A stretch of DNA of 64,000 bases from Marinilabiliales bacterium (GTDB lineage: Bacteria > Bacteroidota > Bacteroidia > Bacteroidales > SZUA-534), in contig DOTG01000033.1 in NCBI GenBank assembly GCA_003512955.1, positions 87,275 to 151,274 of the forward strand, read 5' to 3'. Position numbers and translations under genes: made by a program. Under the pieces are notes generated by a model, which was given only the letters and a program-made list of their open reading frames with translations, made no database searches and was not told where the DNA came from. Positions 50,775 to 58,375 of the stretch are shown here, piece after piece. Every line of letters begins with the position of its first letter. Position 1 is the stretch's first letter.

Positions 50775-51395
50775 ATGTCCACGAAAACCATTATCGTTAA
50801 TTATGGCATGGGAAACCTGCATTCGATTCAACGGAAACTATACCGGTTGAAGGAGGATTCACTGATTTCGTCGGATGCAAAAGAGATTTTGGCCGCCGAT
50901 AAGCTGATATTACCTGGCGTGGGACATTTTAAGAACGCCATGGGAAACCTAAATTCCTTGCAAATAATTGACGCCTTAAACGAAGCGGTTCTGGTGAAAA
51001 AGAAACCGATTTTGGGAATCTGTTTAGGGATGCAATTGTTTGCCAATAAAAGCGAGGAAGGATTTTCCGACGGTTTGGGCTGGATAGATGCCGATGTTAT
51101 ACGGTTTCGGATTCAAGACACCCGGAATTTTAAAATCCCACACATGGGTTGGAACACCATTAACATGGCAAAACAAAGCCTCTTAATGAAAAACATTGCT
51201 GAAAATGCGGAATTCTATTTTGTACATTCGTATCACCTCGAACTAAATAACCAGTCAGATCTGTTGAACGAAACCCATTATGAATACCCTTTTGCATCGG
51301 CTGTGGAAAAAGATAATATTTTTGGGGTGCAATACCATCCTGAGAAGAGTCACGATATGGGAGAACGGTTGTTAAAAAATTTTATTGAATTGTAA
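50775..51395 (+). CDS. hisH: HisH-like glutamine amidotransferase of a sugar-amidination cassette
   Basis: The 206-residue class I glutaminase has the triad Cys83 (ILGICLGMQLF), His188 and Glu190 (QYHPEKS), plus the oxyanion strand LPGVGHF. It releases ammonia from glutamine. Its neighbours are a HisF-like protein and an N-acetyl sugar amidotransferase and not other histidine genes. This matches the LPS sets HisH2-HisF2-WbpG, where the ammonia is used to turn a sugar N-acetyl group into an acetamidino group. Confidence 0.88.
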   Translation: MSTKTIIVNYGMGNLHSIQRKLYRLKEDSLISSDAKEILAADKLILPGVGHFKNAMGNLNSLQIIDALNEAVLVKKKPILGICLGMQLFANKSEEGFSDGLGWIDADVIRFRIQDTRNFKIPHMGWNTINMAKQSLLMKNIAENAEFYFVHSYHLELNNQSDLLNETHYEYPFASAVEKDNIFGVQYHPEKSHDMGERLLKNFIEL

Positions 51396-51463
51396 GTAGC
51401 AAACGGTGATCTGTGATTTGTAAATGATGAATCGATATAAATATAACTACAAACCTCAAAATT

Positions 51464-51745
51464 ATGAATACACACAGGTACTTAGATGTTTATAGGTTGA
51501 GTATTGAACTGGTTACTGGAATTAACAAAGCGGTTAAAAGTTTCCAAAACAGGAATTATTTGGTTTAAAATCACGAATAACGGGATTGGCGGCATAAATT
51601 CCTTCAAATAGAGTTGAAAGATATGCAAGCAACTCAATTATTGATTTCATTAAATTCAGGGGCCTCTGATTCAAAAAGATTATCAACGATTAAAAAGAAA
51701 TTTTACATGCATCTCAAAAATGTATATTGTTTAACAAAATAATTA
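51464..51745 (+). pseudogene. Decayed four-helix-bundle protein gene (23S IVS family)
   Basis: The frame begins MNTHRYLDVYRLSIELVTGI and continues NKAVKSFQN. It then shifts near 51555 into a frame reading QELFGLKSRITGLAA-stop-IPSNRVERYASNSIIDFI, followed by further stops. The order ELFGLxSQIRRAAVSIPSNIAEGYAR is the hallmark of the four-helix-bundle (IVS) family, often found in Bacteroidetes polysaccharide loci. One frameshift and at least three stops mark it as dead. It fills most of the 390-nt gap between hisH and hisF. Confidence 0.75.
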
Positions 51746-51785
51746 AATCAATCATCGTAGAACACTAATCACCAATTATTTAAAA

Positions 51786-52538
51786 ATGTTTCGTCCCCGA
51801 GTAATACCTGTACTTTTATTAAAGAACCAGGGTTTGGTAAAAACAATAGGTTTTGCTAAACCGCGCTATATTGGAGATCCGATTAACGCCGTCCGGATAT
51901 TTAACGATTTAAAAGCAGATGAATTGGTGTTTTTGGATATTCTGGCTACCAAAGAAAGGCGATTGATTTCTCTCGAATTTGTTAAAAATGTGGGTGAAGA
52001 GGCAAACATGCCTTTTGCTGTTGGAGGTGGAATAAGAAGCATCAGTGATATCCGTAAAATAGTTGGGGCTGGTGCCGAAAAGGTAGTTATCAACAGCTAT
52101 GCTGCTGAAAATCCACAGTTCATTGCAGAGGCCTCTAATGCTTTCGGTTCATCAACAATTGTAGTGTGCATTGATGTAAAAAAGAAAACGTTTGGAAAGG
52201 TTCAAACCTGGACGATGAACGGCAGTAAACAGACAGGGTATAGTCCGTTAGATTTTGCTTTAATGATGGAAGATAAAGGTGCGGGTGAAATTATTCTTCA
52301 ATCCATTGAAAAAGATGGTACCATGAATGGTTATGATATTGAATTAATCAGTAATATTACAACAAAACTAACTATCCCCGTCGTGGCCTTAGGAGGTGCT
52401 GGAACAATTGATGATCTGAAACAAGCCTTTTTTAAAGGAAAAGCCAACGGATTAGCAGCCGGCAGCTTATTTGTTTATCACGGACCCAAACGGGGGGTGT
52501 TAATTAATTATCCCGAAAAAAGGGAGTTGCAATTTTAA
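51786..52538 (+). CDS. hisF: HisF-like cyclase subunit lacking the first catalytic aspartate
   Basis: A 250-residue TIM-barrel protein with RYIGDPINAVRIFN, ADELVFLDILATKE, VGGGIRSISDIRKI, GTMNGYDIELI and ALGGAGTIDDLK. Numbering aligns with HisF without gaps at the start: residue 11, Asp in histidine-pathway enzymes, is Leu here (IPVLLLKNQG), while Asp130 in VVCIDVKK is kept. Loss of the general acid/base argues that it does not make imidazole glycerol phosphate and instead channels ammonia from HisH to the amidotransferase. Such LPS HisF2 proteins are known. Confidence 0.88.
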   Translation: MFRPRVIPVLLLKNQGLVKTIGFAKPRYIGDPINAVRIFNDLKADELVFLDILATKERRLISLEFVKNVGEEANMPFAVGGGIRSISDIRKIVGAGAEKVVINSYAAENPQFIAEASNAFGSSTIVVCIDVKKKTFGKVQTWTMNGSKQTGYSPLDFALMMEDKGAGEIILQSIEKDGTMNGYDIELISNITTKLTIPVVALGGAGTIDDLKQAFFKGKANGLAAGSLFVYHGPKRGVLINYPEKRELQF

Positions 52539-52567
52539 AATAGCTATCAAACTAAAAAAGAGGATCC

Positions 52568-53689
52568 ATGTGGCTTCAAAACCATAAAACTTACCAGCAG
52601 TGTACCCGATGTGTCATGGATACCTCGGATCCGGAAATAACATTCGACGAAAACGGTTACTGTAATCATTGCACCGAGTTTATTGAGAAGACCTCAAAAA
52701 GGATTTATTTGGGAGAAAAATCGGACAAAGTTTTAGCGGATATTGTTCAGAGGATTAAAAAATCGGGAAAAGGCAAGGAATATGACTGTTTGATTGGCAT
52801 CAGCGGGGGTATTGATAGTTGTTACGCAGCCTATGTCGCCAAAAATCTGGGGTTACGTCCGTTGGCTGTTCATATGGATAACGGTTGGAACTCGGAGGCA
52901 GCAGTAAAAAATATAAAAAATGTAGCGGGTAAGCTGGGTATCGATTATCAAAGCTATGTGCTCGATTGGGAGGAATTTAAAGATTTGCAACTGGCGTTTC
53001 TCAAAGCATCAGTTCCTGAAGCGGAAACCCCTACCGACATTGCTATTCCGGCAGCAATGCACCAAATTGCAGTCAAACACAACATAAAGTTTGTTATTAG
53101 CGGGGGAAATTTTGCGACAGAGGGTATTTTGCCCAAAAGCTGGCATTACAATGCAAAAGATGTATGTTATTTAAAAGGCATTCATAAAAAATTCGGATCG
53201 GGGAAACTGAAGCGTTTTCCTTTATTTGGTTTTAAAAACGAGATTTACTTTAAATATATAAAAGGGATAAGGTTTGTGTATCTATTAAACTATGTTCCAT
53301 ATTCGAAAAAGGAGGCCATGTTATTGCTTGAAAAAGAGTTGGACTGGAAGTATTATGGAGGCAAACATTATGAATCGAAATTTACAGGATTTATTCAGTC
53401 CTATTTGCTGAATGAGAAATTTCAGATTGATTACCGGCGGGCCACTTTTTCATCACAGATTTGTACGGGGGAAATGACCCGTGATGAAGCGCTGGAATTA
53501 TTAAAAGAGCCTCCTTACGACCCAGTAATTGCGCAACAGGAAAAAGAATATGTGGCAAAAAAATTAGGCATCTCCCTCAATGAGTTCGATGCTATTATGG
53601 ATTTACCGCCGAAATCATATCAGGATTATCCCAACAATAAGAAATTTTTGGAATTTATTTATGGATTGTATTGGAAACTAAATAAATAA
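52568..53689 (+). CDS. N-acetyl sugar amidotransferase (WbpG/PseA-like)
   Basis: The 373-residue enzyme has two CxxC pairs near the N-terminus (C12/C15, C32/C35) that may bind zinc, and the PP-loop GISGGIDS (77-84) of ATP-pyrophosphatases, followed by LAVHMDNGWNSEAAV and VISGGNFATEG. The family converts acetamido groups of nucleotide sugars to acetamidino groups for LPS or flagellar glycans. The upstream HisH and HisF-like proteins would supply ammonia. The sugar itself is unknown as no other synthesis genes are in view. Confidence 0.9.
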   Translation: MWLQNHKTYQQCTRCVMDTSDPEITFDENGYCNHCTEFIEKTSKRIYLGEKSDKVLADIVQRIKKSGKGKEYDCLIGISGGIDSCYAAYVAKNLGLRPLAVHMDNGWNSEAAVKNIKNVAGKLGIDYQSYVLDWEEFKDLQLAFLKASVPEAETPTDIAIPAAMHQIAVKHNIKFVISGGNFATEGILPKSWHYNAKDVCYLKGIHKKFGSGKLKRFPLFGFKNEIYFKYIKGIRFVYLLNYVPYSKKEAMLLLEKELDWKYYGGKHYESKFTGFIQSYLLNEKFQIDYRRATFSSQICTGEMTRDEALELLKEPPYDPVIAQQEKEYVAKKLGISLNEFDAIMDLPPKSYQDYPNNKKFLEFIYGLYWKLNK

Positions 53690-53717
53690 TATTAACCCAG
53701 TGGTGCCTTCCCGAAGT

Positions 53718-55067
53718 TCAATTCTGTGGATTTAAAGCCCCCTCTTTATTCTTTTTCTGTTGATAAATAACTACCAATATTAAAAGCAGAAATACAAAAA
53801 CAGGCATCCGGTAACGGACCAATGCTCCAAAATTTGCAGTTGTCAATCCTACAAAAAACGAATAGGTGATTGAAAACACAAAACTGGCAATTAAAAAAGG
53901 ATGCGAAAAAACCTTACTGAAGAACAGGATAACCCGAAATTTCAAAAACATATAAATAAAAAACACGAGAAGAAACAATGTTTCTAAACCAGAAATGGCC
54001 ATGAACAATGTCTTCGATTCCCATAGGTAGGGTCGGAAAATGCCCGCCATAATTGCTTCCGGAGCTTTCCCTAAGATTCCGGCAAAAGTGGGCTCAAAGG
54101 CTCCAATATCAAAACTGTTGCCTCCATAATATTCCTTCTTTAAATCGTCCTGAATAATCCAGGCTGTTTCCAGCATCGCCTCCATAGAACTGTACCGGTT
54201 TCCGGCAAAAACACTTAACTTGGTGAACATAGAGGTGCCAACCAACCACAACCCCACAATTACAACCGGGAAAACAACAGTGCGCAAGAATTTATTTTTA
54301 AAAACAAAAATGTAATAAAAACCTATCCAAATCAGACCGGAACCTAAAGTTGTATAAAACGAATAGGGCCGGATGCTGATACTGATGTATCCCCAAAAAA
54401 CAAGGGCGATAATGTTTAGGAAGATTTTCTTTTTTGCAATAAAAATATAATACGTCGAAATAAAGATAAAGAAGGTCGCAGTCAGGCACCACCCATCTTT
54501 TAAAATCCCGGAACCCCAAAACAATACCGAAGGAATAAATAACAGAACAATTGCTAAGGATTTTGCTTTGTTTTCAAAAAGGAGCACCATCAATTTATAA
54601 AACCGCCAAACCCCGGCATACAAAATCAAATTCATCGCCAGGGTGTTGCCTAAAAAGGAACCAAACCCCAGCAAATAAAAAGGCACATTAAACCGGCAAA
54701 CGGCAAAAGAATTTACATCGCTCCAATATTCCGGGTATTTCGTTGTATAATCAAACATACTGAAAACCTCATCGGTATTATATCCTATAAGTAATTTAAT
54801 AAACGTCGGAAAATCTTTTCCTGCCATTCTTACAATACTTTCGGTGCCAAAAAAATAGGTGGTTGTATCGCCCCCATCATAATAAAACAGGTAAACAGCA
54901 GAAAACGCCAACCCGGCAAACATTTTAGCAAAAAGGCCCCACTTAAAATACTTGTAATAGGGCTCTTCGATGATATGTCTTTTGGTAATACGGTTACCGA
55001 TCATCCACGCCACTAAAAGTATCAGTGGAACGATTAAAGCATCTTTTATGGTTATTAACTGATCCAA
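53718..55067 (-). CDS. Polytopic membrane protein, possibly polysaccharide polymerase-like
   Basis: The 449-residue protein has about ten predicted membrane helices with an extracytoplasmic loop in the first half (YYDGGDTTTYFFGTES, DYTTKYPEYWSDVNS) and another before the last helices. A conserved-looking FWGSGILKDGWCL segment occurs mid-protein. Topology resembles Wzy/EpsG-type polymerases or GT-C enzymes, and it faces the sugar-amidination cassette tail to tail. No motif proves activity, so the role is inferred from topology and context. Confidence 0.65.
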   Translation of the reverse strand: MDQLITIKDALIVPLILLVAWMIGNRITKRHIIEEPYYKYFKWGLFAKMFAGLAFSAVYLFYYDGGDTTTYFFGTESIVRMAGKDFPTFIKLLIGYNTDEVFSMFDYTTKYPEYWSDVNSFAVCRFNVPFYLLGFGSFLGNTLAMNLILYAGVWRFYKLMVLLFENKAKSLAIVLLFIPSVLFWGSGILKDGWCLTATFFIFISTYYIFIAKKKIFLNIIALVFWGYISISIRPYSFYTTLGSGLIWIGFYYIFVFKNKFLRTVVFPVVIVGLWLVGTSMFTKLSVFAGNRYSSMEAMLETAWIIQDDLKKEYYGGNSFDIGAFEPTFAGILGKAPEAIMAGIFRPYLWESKTLFMAISGLETLFLLVFFIYMFLKFRVILFFSKVFSHPFLIASFVFSITYSFFVGLTTANFGALVRYRMPVFVFLLLILVVIYQQKKNKEGALNPQN

Positions 55068-55252
55068 GTTTTACATGTTAAAGGGTAAACTGGTCAAAGA
55101 TAAAAAATTTAAAAAGGAACATCGTATTTCAGAATCGCTCTGTTACGGTGTTCCCCCTTTCTTTGACAAATATTGACAGTCCAAAAAACCGTTATCTTTT
55201 TTCTTTTAAAATGCACAATTCAATAAATCTTTCCGTGTTGCAAAAAAGCATA

Positions 55253-56749
55253 TTAAAACTCCTCATAGGCATCAATCATAGGTTCGTCGCGGAAGCCATT
55301 GGGGCCAAACAGGTAGTTAAACCCGAACACCAGATTGAAATTATCAATACTTTGTGGAGCAATAGGAATTTTTGCCAACTCCTTCTCCGAGGTATTTCCA
55401 TTGTCATCGGTTTCTGTATTAATAAATTTATACGGGCGCCATACCAGGGGAATGTAATCCATGGCTAAATAAAACTGTACCGGCCCCCCCCGTAAGGCCA
55501 GACCCAACCCGAGGGAATTGGCTCCATTTAATGCAAAGGTATAATTTATAGAGGTGGTTAAAACGTGGTACAGATTTAAATTAGCCGATACATTGAACTC
55601 CTGTTGAAAATCGTTTTTTACAAACGAGGTTCTCGACAGTGCACCTAAACTTAGGTAATGGTTCACATTGTAACGGGCTCCCAGATACAATTTTGGCCCA
55701 AGGCCTGTGGAAAAACTCTCGGTCCCCTGTTTCAAATGAACTTTTTCTTTCAGGGTATCAATAATTTGTTCCACCTGAGCATTGATACTGTCCGAATTAA
55801 GTTGGTCCCCGTTTAATTCAATTCCTTCAGAGGAATAAGATCCGTCTGCAGTGTAGGACTTTACATCTCCGGTCCATTTAATAAAACCTAAATCGTTCAA
55901 CGAGGCTGAAAATGTCCAAGCTAAATTGTGTTCATAAACAACACCAATGTCTGCAGCTAGGCCAGGATTTGAAAAATTCAAAACCCCCTTTTGGATGATG
56001 TTATCCATGCTACTATCAAAATTACCGATACTATCGGGTATCCCGTTTTCATCGGTATAAACATCAATAGGGGCAGACACATAAACCGTTCCCTTTAAAC
56101 CAATATCTAAAGAAGATGTGTCTGATTTTAAACTGAATGTGGACAAATCGGTTTTCGCAGCAGCAAGGCCTTGCAGCAATTTTACATGAACTCCCACCCT
56201 GAGTTTGCTCATCACTTTGTATGAATACCCGAAAGAAAGTTCACGGTAATATTGTGCATTAATTGCTAATGGGCTAAAATCCAATGCCTTGTTTTTAGGT
56301 AACCCATTATCAACAAGGGTAAAGAAATCTTTGGGAATTGCTATGGATTGGCTCACACGCTCAGTCCAAGAAAAAGAGAAATATCCCTTTTTGCCACTAA
56401 AGCCAAATTGAATGGGGCTGTAATTAAGATACACACTCATATTCCCTGCTTTCCCTAACCTGTTGTAAAGTTGTTTAAAATCATATTCCGCCCGTAAGGG
56501 TAATATCGGCTCTCCGTTATATTCCTGAAACCATTCGGAACCCAACAAATCGGTATTAATTCCTAAATACAGGGAACTTATTCCCGGGAAACCCAAGTAG
56601 CCATTTGCCCTTGGAACCATGGCCGGATTGACACTCATGGTTTGCGGCACATTCTCAAGGTAGTAAAGTGTTAAAGGTTGCTGAGCCAGCAATGCCTGAA
56701 TCGAGATAAAGGACACAAAAATCAGGGAGATTATTTTAGATACTTTCAT
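55253..56749 (-). CDS. DUF5723 outer-membrane beta-barrel protein
   Basis: A 498-residue protein with a signal peptide (MKVSKIISLIFVSFISIQAL) and a mature start LYYLENVPQTMSVNPAMVP, the DUF5723 signature, with a conserved NPA motif. Many alternating strands follow (GFSGKKGYFSFSWTERVS, YLGARYNVNHYLSLGALSR). It resembles PorP/SprF-like barrels in overall type. The ATG at 56749 gives the signal peptide; the longer frame starts inside the preceding gene. It is the last gene of a three-gene envelope operon. Confidence 0.82.
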   Translation of the reverse strand: MKVSKIISLIFVSFISIQALLAQQPLTLYYLENVPQTMSVNPAMVPRANGYLGFPGISSLYLGINTDLLGSEWFQEYNGEPILPLRAEYDFKQLYNRLGKAGNMSVYLNYSPIQFGFSGKKGYFSFSWTERVSQSIAIPKDFFTLVDNGLPKNKALDFSPLAINAQYYRELSFGYSYKVMSKLRVGVHVKLLQGLAAAKTDLSTFSLKSDTSSLDIGLKGTVYVSAPIDVYTDENGIPDSIGNFDSSMDNIIQKGVLNFSNPGLAADIGVVYEHNLAWTFSASLNDLGFIKWTGDVKSYTADGSYSSEGIELNGDQLNSDSINAQVEQIIDTLKEKVHLKQGTESFSTGLGPKLYLGARYNVNHYLSLGALSRTSFVKNDFQQEFNVSANLNLYHVLTTSINYTFALNGANSLGLGLALRGGPVQFYLAMDYIPLVWRPYKFINTETDDNGNTSEKELAKIPIAPQSIDNFNLVFGFNYLFGPNGFRDEPMIDAYEEF

Positions 56750-56768
56750 AACTTTTCCTTTTGATGGT

Positions 56769-58364
56769 TTAATTGCTAATTTCTCCACTCTTAACTTCTA
56801 ACGATAGCTTTGCCTTTAATTCGTAACTCTCAAGAAGTTTTACAAAATCTGGGTTTTCAGCATCCCCGGTTGAAAGGCGGCTCTTGATAAACAATTTTTT
56901 TACCTCGTTCCGGTATATGTTTACGGCTTTATCGTGTAACATCTGAATATCCACATGGGTGGTCGATGGGGAAGTTACAACACCGGAATTATCAATGACT
57001 CCCGATTTCCAAAACATCGTGGGTTCAGTGTCCTCAAATATGGAATCTACGATGGTGCCATTATCTTGAGCCAAGTAAATTTGAGCAGAAATATTAAAGG
57101 GAAACCCGTTTTCAAAAGTGAAATAAAGATCGATTTCTTCCAAATAATCCAATCGGGCACTGTCGCCAATCAATTTCACAAAATCCAGTGAAATGGTATC
57201 GGTTCTTTCATACATGCTTGTTTTAAACCAAAATGGGATATCAATCATTGCGGACGCTTCCAATTTTGTGCTGGTATTCACAAAATTGACGGAATCATCT
57301 TCATGAGGGTTTACAAAGCCTGTAACCTCAACCATAATATGGTCGGGGCCAATATTAATACCATCAATCAAATTGGAATTACCGGCATTTATTGACAATA
57401 AATTGATGGAAGGAATTACCGGATTGGCATATTGAGCGGCATCAACCATCACAGAATCGCCATCAATTGATACCGGAACCACTTCTTGTTTAACCGTGTT
57501 TTCAAAAAGCAATGTGTCGATATATACTCCAATAGGAACCCCAAAATAATTGTTTATGGTAACATCCATACGGATGTCTTTAAATTGGACCAGTTCGGTA
57601 AAATCGAAGTTATTAAAGAAATCAAAATCCATCTCCTGCGTTTGATTGATTACTTCCCTTTTTCCAAAATATCCAAAAACCACTTCCGGTTCAAAATTAC
57701 GCATATTCATTGTCACATCCATGTTGGTACCTGTGGGAGGTGTTGTTGGTACATCCACGTTTGCAACAGTCGTGATTCTGAAAAAACTTTTTCCGTCTTC
57801 ATTTGATAGGATCATTTTTCCGTTTTTTAAATCAATGCTTTCCGTTGCCGGTGTTCCCAGAGGTCCATTAAAAACGACCATTTGTCCTGCATCATCGAAC
57901 AATTCAGGAAAGCTGATAGAATAATTACCCGTCAATCCGTTTGGTGTGGTTACCGATAAATCGAGCAACGCGTTATTCAGGAAAAGACTGTCGAACCTTT
58001 GCGACCGATCAAGGTTGATAACAATGGTATCGGTAAATTCTTTCACAACTTTTTTATTTGGGTTGATATCGTAACTCTGTGTGAGCGACATATCATCAAA
58101 CTCAATTAAATCGGTCCATTCTGCTGAAAAAGAAGTATCCATCTGAAAATGAATGAGCCCATCGTTGTCGATGAAAAAAAACGAGGAGGTGTCTATCTTT
58201 TCCAGCAAATCTTGCGCACTTACCTGTATTTTGGCTATTGGGGCAGCAAGATTTAACGGTCTTGTAAATTTCATGGGATCTTTAATCACTATTTCATCTT
58301 TTAAACAGGCTTGTAGCCCGGCAAAAAAGATGATAAGTACAACGGCCTGAATTATTCTTTTCAT
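56769..58364 (-). CDS. Large lipoprotein of unknown function in the OmpA/DUF5723 operon
   Basis: The 531-residue protein has a lipoprotein signal (IIFFAGLQACLKDE, Cys at about residue 20). Its mature part is rich in Asp, Thr, Val and Ile, with beta-sandwich-like repeats (IDTSSFFFIDNDGLIHFQM, MDVTMNMRNFEPEVVFGYFG, IGPDHIMVEVTGFVN). I recognise no catalytic motif. It sits 11 nt after the OmpA-family gene and 19 nt before the DUF5723 barrel, so it is probably an outer-membrane lipoprotein of the same complex. Confidence 0.78.
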   Translation of the reverse strand: MKRIIQAVVLIIFFAGLQACLKDEIVIKDPMKFTRPLNLAAPIAKIQVSAQDLLEKIDTSSFFFIDNDGLIHFQMDTSFSAEWTDLIEFDDMSLTQSYDINPNKKVVKEFTDTIVINLDRSQRFDSLFLNNALLDLSVTTPNGLTGNYSISFPELFDDAGQMVVFNGPLGTPATESIDLKNGKMILSNEDGKSFFRITTVANVDVPTTPPTGTNMDVTMNMRNFEPEVVFGYFGKREVINQTQEMDFDFFNNFDFTELVQFKDIRMDVTINNYFGVPIGVYIDTLLFENTVKQEVVPVSIDGDSVMVDAAQYANPVIPSINLLSINAGNSNLIDGINIGPDHIMVEVTGFVNPHEDDSVNFVNTSTKLEASAMIDIPFWFKTSMYERTDTISLDFVKLIGDSARLDYLEEIDLYFTFENGFPFNISAQIYLAQDNGTIVDSIFEDTEPTMFWKSGVIDNSGVVTSPSTTHVDIQMLHDKAVNIYRNEVKKLFIKSRLSTGDAENPDFVKLLESYELKAKLSLEVKSGEISN

Positions 58365-58375
58365 AGTTTTTCGTT

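Noticed and set aside
50775..52538. HisH/HisF as part of histidine biosynthesis
   Set aside because: No other his genes are present, the HisF-like protein lacks Asp11, and an N-acetyl sugar amidotransferase follows.
54781..54793. Another TATAAGTAA sequence
   Set aside because: It lies inside the coding sequence of the polytopic membrane protein, alone and without symmetry, so probably chance.
55148..55468. 106-codon plus-strand frame
   Set aside because: Mostly antisense to the DUF5723 gene; no family features.
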